Below, one piece after another: positions 16,787 through 24,599 of a stretch of DNA of 33,681 bases. Location: contig CALXYJ010000017.1 in assembly GCA_944392945.1 (NCBI GenBank), forward strand, positions 1-33,681, read 5' to 3'. The notes below the pieces were generated by a model that was not told the DNA's origin, made no database searches, and worked only from the letters and a program-made list of their open reading frames with translations. The translations under genes were made by a program, and so were the position numbers. Position 1 is the first letter of the stretch, and every line of letters begins with the position of its first letter. The stretch is from an uncultured Clostridia bacterium. Lineage in GTDB: Bacteria; Bacillota; Clostridia; TANB77; CAG-508.

Positions 16787-18604
16787 TTAGCTCATTAATG
16801 CGATTCCACCTTTCGGACGTATAATATGTTTATATTGGTCATAATCACAAGACACAATAACATCACCACAATATTGTTTTACATCCAAATTAGTATACCC
16901 ATTATTGATTATTACTGTTAAATTTTTGCCTTGGTTTTTACGAGTAAAAACCCACTTATCAGGTGTAATTTCTACAAGATCAGGTTTAGCTGTACGCAGG
17001 AAATCATTATCTGTACGCACCTTTAAAGTTTTTCTTACATAAGAAAGCATATCTTTATCTTCTTTTCCCCATGGGAAAGTTTTTCTATTTGCTAAGTCTC
17101 CTACTCCCTGAACTCCTACTTCATCACCATAGTATATAGAAATTATTCCAGGCAATAACACTAATATAAAAATATATAATTTAGCCATTTTTTTGGCATA
17201 TTTATAAGCCTCTTTTGATAAAAAGTATTCAGACTGCCACTTCCTATCTTTAAACCTGTCCTTAAGAGTCCAATACCATTCCCTACCTTCTTCTCCAGGT
17301 AATTTAAAAATATTATCTGGTGTAAATAAATCTAACATACGACTAATGTCATGTGTTGAAGTAAAGTTCATTAATGTGAATATTGTATCTTCCGGATAGT
17401 TTTCTGATATATCAGTAATTGCCTCTTCCAATCCTTTATCATCTTGGAACTTTAAATAATCTAATAATTTTGATATAAAATAATAATTCATAACACTATC
17501 AAGGCACTTTCCACTAGAAATATATCCTCTTCCTGTTCTTAGCGGATTATTCCATACCTCGCCCATGATAAAAGAATCTTTTTTATTTCTATGGCACGCA
17601 TCTCTCATCATGGCTAAGAAAATGTCTGGTATTTCGTCTGCAACATCAACTCGTATGGCATCAATTCCATAGGAAAAAAGTAGATCTATAATACCTCCTT
17701 CTCCACAAATATATTCCTGCCATTCTTTCGACATCTTGTCACAAACTACTAAGTCTTTTATATTCCACCAAAACTCAAAAACAATTTTTCCGTTTTCAAC
17801 TCTGGTTTTGAAGAATTTCATATATGGTGATTCTGTACTTTGATAAGCTCCTAGATTTTTATAGAAACCTCCTTCGTTATAATATTTGCTGTTTTTACCT
17901 ACATGGTTAAAGACAACATCAACCATAACTTTCATGTCATACTTATGTGCTGAAGTGCATAAACTTTTGATAGCTTCTTTATCTCCAAAATACCGGTCGA
18001 TTTTTTCTAGATCTTCTCCATCGTACTTATGATTTGAATCAGACTCAGATATTGGGCTAATATAAAGAATTTCTACACCCAAGCTTTTTAAATATTCCAG
18101 CTTATCTTCAATTCCTTTTAAATTTCCTCCAAAAGAGTCGGTGTTCCACTCACCATTTTCATCAGGTCCTAAAATTGGAAGTTCATCCCATTTTTCATGA
18201 ATTTTCCGCCTGCCAAATGGTTTAATTATTACACTTTGATTTCTGTTAAAACGATCGATAAAAATCTGGTATTGAACTGCACCTTTTGCCCAATCTGGAA
18301 CTTTAAATCCGACTGATAATTTGTAATTTTCTGTTGTATAATATTTGCTCCACTCTGAATAAAAAGAAAAATTATACTTGTAAATAGCTCTATTAGGAAG
18401 GTATATACTTTTTTCAAAATAAGCATATTTTTCATCCTTATTAGAATAGTTCAATTCTTCTTCCCAACTTGTATCTCCGTTTATATGAATTTTCACTTGA
18501 TCAATCCAAGCATAAATAAGCATACTTATCCGGGCTATAAATTTAACTGTTTCTCCCTCTTTTCCTTCTTTAATAATTTTAATATCATGGTAAAAACCTT
18601 TCAT
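16787..18604 (-). CDS. Cytoplasmic GH13 alpha-amylase family glycoside hydrolase
   Basis: A 605-residue GH13 enzyme of the neopullulanase/maltogenic amylase type acting on alpha-glucans or maltodextrins. An N-terminal beta-sandwich (about residues 1-100) precedes the barrel (about 107-500) and a C-terminal beta domain. The four conserved regions are seen: DVVFNH (His234), GIDAIRVDVADE (nucleophile Asp320), FIMGEVWNNP (acid Glu349) and NFTSTHDISRM (Asp419), so it should be active. There is no signal peptide; it would work inside the cell on imported oligosaccharides or glycogen. AGGAGAGG precedes the ATG. The gene is single, with more G+C than neighbours by eye (about 33-37 percent in sampled lines), hinting at transfer. 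Confidence 0.92.
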   Translation of the reverse strand: MKGFYHDIKIIKEGKEGETVKFIARISMLIYAWIDQVKIHINGDTSWEEELNYSNKDEKYAYFEKSIYLPNRAIYKYNFSFYSEWSKYYTTENYKLSVGFKVPDWAKGAVQYQIFIDRFNRNQSVIIKPFGRRKIHEKWDELPILGPDENGEWNTDSFGGNLKGIEDKLEYLKSLGVEILYISPISESDSNHKYDGEDLEKIDRYFGDKEAIKSLCTSAHKYDMKVMVDVVFNHVGKNSKYYNEGGFYKNLGAYQSTESPYMKFFKTRVENGKIVFEFWWNIKDLVVCDKMSKEWQEYICGEGGIIDLLFSYGIDAIRVDVADEIPDIFLAMMRDACHRNKKDSFIMGEVWNNPLRTGRGYISSGKCLDSVMNYYFISKLLDYLKFQDDKGLEEAITDISENYPEDTIFTLMNFTSTHDISRMLDLFTPDNIFKLPGEEGREWYWTLKDRFKDRKWQSEYFLSKEAYKYAKKMAKLYIFILVLLPGIISIYYGDEVGVQGVGDLANRKTFPWGKEDKDMLSYVRKTLKVRTDNDFLRTAKPDLVEITPDKWVFTRKNQGKNLTVIINNGYTNLDVKQYCGDVIVSCDYDQYKHIIRPKGGIALMS

Positions 18605-18666
18605 ATTAAACCTCTCCTCTCCTAAATAAAGAAATGAACATCTTAAACAAGTTATACATTAACTTT

Positions 18667-18695
18667 ACTTTATTCTTTTCTTATCTTTTTGTCAA
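18667..18695 (-). promoter_or_regulatory. Sigma-A promoter of the amylase gene
   Basis: Minus strand TTGACA (18695-18690), 17-base spacer, TAAAGT (18672-18667), placed between the yraN stop and the amylase start. Confidence 0.65.
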
Positions 18696-18700
18696 ATACT

Positions 18701-19048
18701 TTAAAAAGCATTTTTTATATGATTTACTACATAATGCTCTTTTATTTTATAAATTTCTATAACATCAAACCTAATTTCAGAAAAATTTATATTCTCCTTA
18801 TATAAAAAATATTTTGTACAATTTTTTATTTTATCAGCTTTAATTTTATTTACTGCTTCTATTGGATATCCATAATTTTTGTTATTTCTAGATTTTACTT
18901 CTATTATAACAAGTATATTTCCATATTTTGCTATTATATCTATTTCTCCTTTTCTACTTCTATAATTTCTCTTTAATATTTTATATTTCATTTTTTCTAA
19001 ATATTTTGTTGCAGTATCTTCTCCAATCTTACCTAATTTATTATTCAT
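18701..19048 (-). CDS. yraN: YraN family (UPF0102) nuclease-fold protein
   Basis: A 115-residue UPF0102 protein with a restriction-endonuclease-like fold. The signature GEDTATKYLEK, RSRKGEIDIIA and VIIEVKSR (acidic and Lys residues of a PD-(D/E)xK-like site) is intact. Role in Bacillota is uncertain; links to recombination or competence are suggested by its constant neighbourhood with dprA. The ATG at 19048 overlaps the dprA stop by 4 bases (ATGA), so the two are coupled. Length is normal for the family. Confidence 0.92.
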   Translation of the reverse strand: MNNKLGKIGEDTATKYLEKMKYKILKRNYRSRKGEIDIIAKYGNILVIIEVKSRNNKNYGYPIEAVNKIKADKIKNCTKYFLYKENINFSEIRFDVIEIYKIKEHYVVNHIKNAF

Positions 19049-19857
19049 ACTCTTATAAACATATCTCCCGGCAATGATCTAATATACTCATTTAATTCCA
19101 ACATTGTCAGCTGTTCACTGACATCTTGTATGGGTAATTCTGTTTTGCTACATATTGTATTTATATCTATTGGCATATTTCCCATAATATCATATACAAT
19201 TTTGTATTTTATAGGAACTTCCCTCTCTTTATATTTCCAATTTTGTTCAATATCTTTGCAAATATTTATATTTAATTCTTTCAAAATATCTTGTATATTA
19301 GTTACTAGTTTAGCTCCTTTCTGTATTAATTTATTTGTGCCTATACCTAATTTACTGTCTATGTTACTAGGGATAGCAAAGACTTTTTTCCCTTGCTTAA
19401 ATGCTGAATTAGCAGTAATCGTACTCCCACTTCTATATTTGGCTTCTACAACTAGAACCCCCTCAGATAATGCACTTATTATTTTATTTCTTTCTGGAAA
19501 ATTCTTCGTATCTACTTTTGTATTTGGGGAATATTCAGAAATAACACAGCCATCATTTCCTAAAATTTTTTCATATAATTCTTTATTTTCCTTTGGATAT
19601 ATATTATTAAAACCTGACCCTAAAACTGCAATTGTATTACCAATGTCTGACATTGCACCAATATGAGCAGCTGTATCTATACCAATTGCTAACCCACTTA
19701 TAATACAAATATTGTTTTCAGATAATGCTTGAGAAAATTTTTTAGCTTGCTTCCAACCATATTCACTACATTTTCTTGATCCTACTATTGCTATTCCCAA
19801 TTTATTTAATAAATTGATATTTCCCTCTATATATAAATTTTGTGGAGGATTTTCCAT
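19045..19857 (-). CDS. dprA: DNA processing protein DprA, short N terminus
   Basis: DprA/Smf, which loads RecA on incoming single-stranded DNA during transformation. The Rossmann core is complete: IAIVGSRKCSEYG, ISGLAIGIDTAAH, IAVLGSGFNNIYPKEN, FPERNKIISALSEGVLVVEA and SGSTITANSAFKQGKKVFAIP, followed by a C-terminal winged-helix region (about 210-270). The N-terminal SAM-like domain of many homologues is absent. The first ATG has no ribosome site, and homology continues upstream in frame (…YEDDIYPKKLLK) for 18 codons back to a TGA at 19912-19914, without an ATG, GTG or TTG. The true start is therefore unclear. Confidence 0.88.
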   Translation of the reverse strand: MENPPQNLYIEGNINLLNKLGIAIVGSRKCSEYGWKQAKKFSQALSENNICIISGLAIGIDTAAHIGAMSDIGNTIAVLGSGFNNIYPKENKELYEKILGNDGCVISEYSPNTKVDTKNFPERNKIISALSEGVLVVEAKYRSGSTITANSAFKQGKKVFAIPSNIDSKLGIGTNKLIQKGAKLVTNIQDILKELNINICKDIEQNWKYKEREVPIKYKIVYDIMGNMPIDINTICSKTELPIQDVSEQLTMLELNEYIRSLPGDMFIRV

Positions 19858-19904
19858 CTTTAATAATTTTTTAGGATATATATCATCTTCATAATTTACT
19901 CTTA

Positions 19905-21437
19905 TTATTTTTCACACTTCCTTTTATAAAATTTATTATCAATTTTATATTGAACTGACTCTGCAATACATGATACATCTATTTTTTCTTTTCCTTCTAA
20001 ATCTGCAATAGTCCTGGATATTTTTAGTATATTATTATATGTCCTTATGTTAAATTTCATTTTATTATATAATTTTTCCAAAAATTTATTCTCATCATTA
20101 CCTAACTTACAATATTTTTTAATATGATTTGAATCCATTTCAGAATTTGTTTCTATTTCTTCCTTCTTAAAACGAAGTTCCTGTATCCTTCTCGCTTTTT
20201 CTACTCTTTTTCTAATATCTGCACTCTTCTCTATCTTCTTACTAGAATAAATTTGCGAATATTTAATATTTTTTACATCTAACTGTATGTCCATTCTGTC
20301 TACTATTGGACCACTTATTTTAGAAATATATTTTTTTATCTTGTTTTGTGAACATATACATTTTCTATCCTCATCTCCGAAATAACCACATGGACATGGA
20401 TTCATTGCAGCAACTAGTACAAATTTACACGGATATATTACTGTAGATTTAACTCTATCTAATTTTATTTCCTTATTATCCAAAATTGTCCTTAATGATT
20501 CTAATTTTTGAGAACTAAATTCGGCAAACTCATCCATAAATAATATACCTAAATTAGCCATCGTAATTGCCCCTGGCATTGGATTTCTTCCACCTCCTAA
20601 AAAAGAAGCCAATGTTATATTAGAATTTACCTCTACAAATGGTCTTTTAGTAATAAAATTTCCATCTCTTATATTTCCAAGAATACTATTTATTTTCGTT
20701 ATTTCTATTACCTCTTTATATGTTAACTTTGGAAATATTGTGATTAATCTTTTGGCAATCATTGTTTTACCAACACCTGGTGGACCTATTAATAAACAAT
20801 TATGTTTTCCAGCAGCTACAATTTCCATTACTCTTCTAACTTTTTCCTGACCAAAAACCTCTTCAAAATCTACACTATACTCCTCTTTAAAATCATCTAT
20901 TTTATTTATATTTTTATCTACTGATATATTAGAATTAATTTTTTGAATTAAATCTTTAATTGAATTAACAGAAACTATTTCTAAGTCATTTACTAATTTA
21001 GCTTCTTCCATATTTTGACTCGGTATATATACTCTTTTAAATCCTTTAGACTGTGCTGTTAAACACATTGGTAATACACCTTTTACAGAATTTATATTTC
21101 CACTATATGATATTTCTCCAATGAATATTGAAGACTGTATATTATCTTTTTTAATAATTCCTAAATTTATTAAAATTCCTACTGTTATTGCTAGATCAAA
21201 AGAAGAACCTTCTTTTCTTATTTCTGCTGGTGCTAAATTTACACTAATTTTTTTACCGACTAATTTAATACCACTATTTTTAATAGCAATACTTATTCTT
21301 TCTTTTGATTCTTTAATGCTAGTTCCCAACATTCCTACCATTTCCCAATGAGGAATACCTGGTGATACATCCACTTGTACTTCTATTACAGTTCCATCTA
21401 TTCCTAATAAAGCAATTGTATTTATTATTGATAACAA
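19905..21437 (-). CDS. yifB: YifB/ComM family AAA+ Mg-chelatase-like ATPase
   Basis: A 510-residue ComM/YifB protein, a hexameric helicase that in Gram-negatives promotes branch migration during transformation. The N-terminal Lon-like S5 domain (about residues 1-165, IEVQVDVSPGIPHWEMVG, NLAPAEIRKEGSSFDLAI) precedes the AAA+ core with Walker A GPPGVGKT (218-225), Walker B ILFMDEFAEF, and the cysteine cluster NPCPCGYFGDEDRKCICS. The C-terminal Mg_chelatase_C part ends in ISRTIADLEGKEKIDVSCIAESVQYK. The start is TTG at 21437 with AGGAGA upstream. It leads the yifB-dprA-yraN operon and is preceded by an unusually long, structured leader. Confidence 0.95.
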   Translation of the reverse strand: MLSIINTIALLGIDGTVIEVQVDVSPGIPHWEMVGMLGTSIKESKERISIAIKNSGIKLVGKKISVNLAPAEIRKEGSSFDLAITVGILINLGIIKKDNIQSSIFIGEISYSGNINSVKGVLPMCLTAQSKGFKRVYIPSQNMEEAKLVNDLEIVSVNSIKDLIQKINSNISVDKNINKIDDFKEEYSVDFEEVFGQEKVRRVMEIVAAGKHNCLLIGPPGVGKTMIAKRLITIFPKLTYKEVIEITKINSILGNIRDGNFITKRPFVEVNSNITLASFLGGGRNPMPGAITMANLGILFMDEFAEFSSQKLESLRTILDNKEIKLDRVKSTVIYPCKFVLVAAMNPCPCGYFGDEDRKCICSQNKIKKYISKISGPIVDRMDIQLDVKNIKYSQIYSSKKIEKSADIRKRVEKARRIQELRFKKEEIETNSEMDSNHIKKYCKLGNDENKFLEKLYNKMKFNIRTYNNILKISRTIADLEGKEKIDVSCIAESVQYKIDNKFYKRKCEK

Positions 21438-21651
21438 ATTTAAATCTCCTATTTAAAAATTGATTTATTCTAAATCGTAACAAGACATGTATAATAAATT
21501 GGAGCTATTTATTTATATACATACCACCTCCTTAGATTATTATTAACTTTTTTATTTAAGGGTATTTTTAGATTTTTAATTTTGAATTAAATCATGTAGA
21601 AAAATATTATTCTACAATTATCTTTGATAAAAAACGATTTAGAATAAATCT
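21438..21651 (-). promoter_or_regulatory. Long leader of yifB bounded by a 17-bp inverted repeat
   Basis: The region between the predicted transcript start (about 21650) and yifB. Its first bases, GATTTATTCTAAATCGT (minus strand, 21650-21634), are exactly complementary to ACGATTTAGAATAAATC (minus, 21478-21462), just before the yifB ribosome site and followed by AATTTTT. Between the arms lie hairpins TTATC/GATAA (21618-21630), TGTAGAA/TTCTACA (21595-21616) and TTTAATT/AATTAAA (21575-21591), then a strong ribosome site with a 5-codon frame. Each arm is also a palindrome by itself. It may be a structured RNA, an attenuator or a two-site operator. Confidence 0.55.
21505..21522 (-). CDS. Candidate 5-codon leader peptide (MYINK)
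   Basis: An excellent ribosome site AAGGAGGTGG (minus, 21533-21524) stands one base before ATG TAT ATA AAT AAA TAG. That spacing is too short for an ordinary start at this ATG, so it may be non-functional or regulatory. The GGAG of the site can pair with CTCC at 21504-21501. No similarity can be claimed for five residues. Confidence 0.25.
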   Translation of the reverse strand: MYINK

Positions 21652-21657
21652 GTATTA

Positions 21658-21686
21658 TTTATAACACATTATTCTCTGTTTGTAAA
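21658..21686 (-). promoter_or_regulatory. Candidate promoter of yifB-dprA-yraN
   Basis: Minus strand TTTACA (21686-21681), 17-base spacer, TATAAA (21663-21658). The predicted start of transcription coincides with the first base of the 17-bp inverted repeat. The rest of the gap up to 21861 is AT-rich with no gene; it includes TGTCGAA (minus, near 21753-21759), a match to the Spo0A-box core. Confidence 0.6.
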
Positions 21687-21861
21687 TATATATTGTTTAA
21701 TTTCCTTGAATATTTTAGTTTACATTGATTTTTCTCCTTTTTTCTCCCTTTTTCGACATTTCTCTTGTAATCAATAATATTAACTTATTTATATATAATT
21801 AAACTGTAATTATAAAAATATATTATTGTTCTATGCAAATTTATCAATTCCACATCATAAG

Positions 21862-21884
21862 AAAAAAGAGCTTATCCAAGCTCT
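21862..21884 (-). terminator. Terminator of the rnc-to-ogg operon
   Basis: Minus strand AGAGCTT, loop GGAT, AAGCTCT (21884-21867), followed by a T run (21867-21862). It overlaps the stop codon of the glycosylase gene. Confidence 0.85.
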
Positions 21885-22741
21885 CTTCTCCAATAAAACA
21901 GATATTGTTGTGCAATACCTTCTAAATTTCCAAATTTATTATTTGCTAAACTTAGTATCTCTTTTTTACTTACCTTTTTCTCATCTTTTTTATGTATATA
22001 TAAGTCATTCATAACTCTTCTAACCCATACATCTATTGGAAATACATCAAATCTTTTTAAAGTTGAAAATAATAATATACAATCAGCAACCTTTGGGCCA
22101 ACTCCAGAAAGTTTTAAAAGTTCATCTCTTACTGTATTTGTATCTTTTATACTATTTAATTTATCAATATCAACTTCTTTATTGAGTATCATCTTTGTTG
22201 TTTCATATAATCTTATATCTCTGAATCCCAAACCTAAATTTCTATAATCTTCTACTGTAACATCTTTTAATTCTTCTGCAGTAGGGAAAGTATAATATTC
22301 TTTATTATCAAATAAAATTTTTTGACCATAATTCTTAGAAATTCTTTCTATAATTCCTTTAATTCTAGGAATATTATTATTGGCAGAAATTATAAATGAA
22401 ATAATTGTTTCCCACAAATCTTGGTTTAATATTCTTATCCCTTCACCATATTTAATACTTTCTTGCATATTTTCATCTATTTTAGAAAGCTTTAATTTTA
22501 TCTGATTGTAATCTCTTTCTAAATCGAAATAATTGATTACAGTATTTATAATATCTTTTTCACACATTCCTTTAAAAAAAATTCCTTTTTTTGTTTTGCT
22601 AACATTTACAACATTATGTCCAAAAACTCCTGTATAACTATTATCAATTTCTTCATTCCATCTAAAACATTGCCCACACTCAAAAATATCTTTTAAGTTA
22701 AAAGAATTATATTTTTCTAGTAAAAATTCTTGATATCTCAT
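21872..22741 (-). CDS. ogg: 8-oxoguanine DNA glycosylase (OGG1-type, HhH-GPD)
   Basis: A 289-residue OGG1-like glycosylase/lyase that removes 8-oxoguanine, a type known from Clostridium. The N-terminal domain has FECGQCFRWNE, and the helix-hairpin-helix is LSGVGPKVADCILLFS with the catalytic Lys217; Asp237 in FPIDVWVRRVM completes the site. NQDLWETIISFIISANNNIPRIKGII is the usual central helix. The ATG at 22741 overlaps the yitT stop by 4 bases, with GGAGGAA in the last yitT codons. It closes the rnc operon and ends in its own terminator. With fprA it adds to oxidative-damage defence in the window. Confidence 0.93.
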   Translation of the reverse strand: MRYQEFLLEKYNSFNLKDIFECGQCFRWNEEIDNSYTGVFGHNVVNVSKTKKGIFFKGMCEKDIINTVINYFDLERDYNQIKLKLSKIDENMQESIKYGEGIRILNQDLWETIISFIISANNNIPRIKGIIERISKNYGQKILFDNKEYYTFPTAEELKDVTVEDYRNLGLGFRDIRLYETTKMILNKEVDIDKLNSIKDTNTVRDELLKLSGVGPKVADCILLFSTLKRFDVFPIDVWVRRVMNDLYIHKKDEKKVSKKEILSLANNKFGNLEGIAQQYLFYWRRELG

Positions 22742-23583
22742 ATTTCCTCCTTATTAAATCCTTTTCCTAATACTTCTCTTGCATTTGTTATAATAATAAA
22801 AGCATTTTTATCATTTTCTTGAACAATTTGTTTTATCTTTAGAAGATCCCCTCTACCTGCTGCACACATTAATATCAATCTATTTTTATCCTCAAACATT
22901 CCCTTGCCATACAAACCTGTAGAACCTCTTTTTATATATTCGCCTATTTCTTTAGATATTTTATCATTTTTCTCTGATATTATAAATATTAATTTAGAAA
23001 AATTTGTACCTTCAACAATAATATCTAGCACTTTTCCCATTAATATAATTGCTATTGCAGAATATAAACCAATTTCAATCTCTTTTAAAATAATTACATT
23101 TAACAAAACTATTGATGAATCTATAATCATTATTAAACTACTAGTTCTATAATTTAAGTTATATGTTTTTATTAAATTACTAACTAATTCTGTTCCTCCT
23201 GTTGTTGCATTAGCATTTAAAACAATCCCTGTTCCTATTCCTAATAATACACCTCCATAAATACTTGCTAAAAGTCCATCAGTTGTTACTGGAGGAAATC
23301 TATCTAATATATCAATAAATATTGAATATACCACAGAACCAATAATTGAGTTTATTAATACCATTTTTCCAAGCCTAAAAAAAGTAAATATTAAAATTGG
23401 TATATTAATGATTAAAGTAAAAGTCCCTAATGGAATTTTAAAAAGATAATATACAATAGTTGCAATACCAGTAAAGCCACCTGTGGACAATTTATTTGGC
23501 AATAGAAACATAGATGTTCCAATTGCCATAATTATACATCCTAAAATAATTGTAATTAGATTTTTTAAATATTTTTTTAGCAT
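22738..23583 (-). CDS. YitT family membrane protein with DUF2179 domain
   Basis: A YitT-family protein: five or six membrane segments in the first about 190 residues (for example LITIILGCIIMAIGTSMFLLP, the conserved STGGFTGIATIVYY and NANATTGGTELVSNLI), followed by a cytoplasmic DUF2179 domain (RGSTGLYGKGMF, RLILMCAAGRGDLLKIKQIV). Substrate and role are unknown. I choose the ATG at 23583 (281 residues, MLKKYLKNL) since AGGTGA stands just before it; an earlier in-frame start at 23646 would overlap the previous gene and lacks a site. Ribosome site and start codon both lie inside a large hairpin. Confidence 0.9.
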   Translation of the reverse strand: MLKKYLKNLITIILGCIIMAIGTSMFLLPNKLSTGGFTGIATIVYYLFKIPLGTFTLIINIPILIFTFFRLGKMVLINSIIGSVVYSIFIDILDRFPPVTTDGLLASIYGGVLLGIGTGIVLNANATTGGTELVSNLIKTYNLNYRTSSLIMIIDSSIVLLNVIILKEIEIGLYSAIAIILMGKVLDIIVEGTNFSKLIFIISEKNDKISKEIGEYIKRGSTGLYGKGMFEDKNRLILMCAAGRGDLLKIKQIVQENDKNAFIIITNAREVLGKGFNKEEI

Positions 23584-23629
23584 AAAATCACCTATATTAC
23601 AATTATTTGTAATATAGGTTAATTTTATG
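23581..23629 (-). promoter_or_regulatory. Hairpin covering the yitT ribosome site and start codon
   Basis: Two stacked stems: CATAAAAT (23581-23588) with ATTTTATG (23622-23629), and CCTATATTAC (23591-23600) with GTAATATAGG (23609-23618), separated by a 2-by-3 internal loop; apical loop of 8. The structure begins one base after the stop of the upstream gene and includes AGGTGA and the ATG of yitT. Confidence 0.7.
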
Positions 23630-24586
23630 CTAATTATCTTCATCATCTAAAAAGTCTGTATACGTTTTCAAGATTTTTATTTTATAATTACCTTTATGTA
23701 TTTTTTCATTATTTACGATTTTTAATTCTACATCATATACATCTCGTAATTGTATTAAATTTTTATCTTCAACGCCTTTTATAGCTTTGGTATCTTCTGG
23801 ATTTGCTTCTATTTCGACTTCTTTAACCTTAACATTAAATGATTTAATATCATCTACAATTTTTTCATACCAAATATCACCTTCTAATAAATCTCTGAAT
23901 TTATTAACTGACATTCCATATATTGTCTGATCATCTTCGCCTATTACAATATTTTCTACTTTTGCTTGTTCTATATAATTTAAAATTTCTTTTATTCTTT
24001 CTATTAATTGAACTTCTGATAATGGCTCAAATTCATTATGTTCATATAGTTCATTTAATACTTCATTATAATTGTATACACATGGAATCAATCTTATTTG
24101 TATAGGTCTTAATTTTATACATTCTCTAACTGTATTTAAATCATCTGCTAATGTACTTTCTGGTAATCCAATAACTATATTAATGTTTAAATTGAATCTA
24201 TAAGATTTAATTTTTTTAATTATTTTTTTTGCTTCTTCAAAATTATAGTCAGCTTTTATATTTTTTAAAATATAATCATTTGATGAATCTATATATATTT
24301 CTAATTCTTTTACTTTATTTTTCTTTAAAACTTTAAATTTTTCTTTATTTAAACTACTTGGTTTAGCAGTTATCTTTATTCCAAATATTTTATATCTTTT
24401 TATAACACTTTTTAATTTTAAAAGAATTTCATTTTGTTTATCTATATTCATAGAAGTAAAGTCTTGACTTAAAATATTTAATATTATTTTTTTACCTTTA
24501 TTATTATTCATTTTCTTAGTTGCTTCAGAATCTATTGTAATTTTATTATCTTCTATTTTTACAGGAATATATATTTTTTCTTTCAT
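23630..24586 (-). CDS. Elp3-like radical-SAM fold protein lacking iron-sulfur cysteines
   Basis: A 318-residue protein in the place where Clostridia usually carry an Elp3-related radical SAM gene between rnc and smc. The barrel pattern is recognisable (LEIYIDSSNDYILKNI, FNLNINIVIGLPESTLADDLNTVRECIKLRPIQIRLIPCVYN, EPLSEVQLIERIKEIL), as is the C-terminal VKEVEIEANPEDTKAIKGVEDKN stretch. But the N terminus (EKIYIPVKIEDNKITID) replaces the normal IP…GCPxxCxFC motif, and only two cysteines remain (156 and 169). The start is sound (AGGAGG before the ATG), so this is not a truncation. It probably cannot bind a [4Fe-4S] cluster; role unknown. Confidence 0.75.
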   Translation of the reverse strand: MKEKIYIPVKIEDNKITIDSEATKKMNNNKGKKIILNILSQDFTSMNIDKQNEILLKLKSVIKRYKIFGIKITAKPSSLNKEKFKVLKKNKVKELEIYIDSSNDYILKNIKADYNFEEAKKIIKKIKSYRFNLNINIVIGLPESTLADDLNTVRECIKLRPIQIRLIPCVYNYNEVLNELYEHNEFEPLSEVQLIERIKEILNYIEQAKVENIVIGEDDQTIYGMSVNKFRDLLEGDIWYEKIVDDIKSFNVKVKEVEIEANPEDTKAIKGVEDKNLIQLRDVYDVELKIVNNEKIHKGNYKIKILKTYTDFLDDEDN

Positions 24587-24599
24587 TAGAATCCTCCTA

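Noticed and set aside
21462..21650. A small mobile repeat (MITE) with 17-bp terminal inverted repeats
   Set aside because: No target-site duplication is visible at the ends and the repeat fits a predicted transcript start and a ribosome site; I cannot exclude it without counting copies in the genome.
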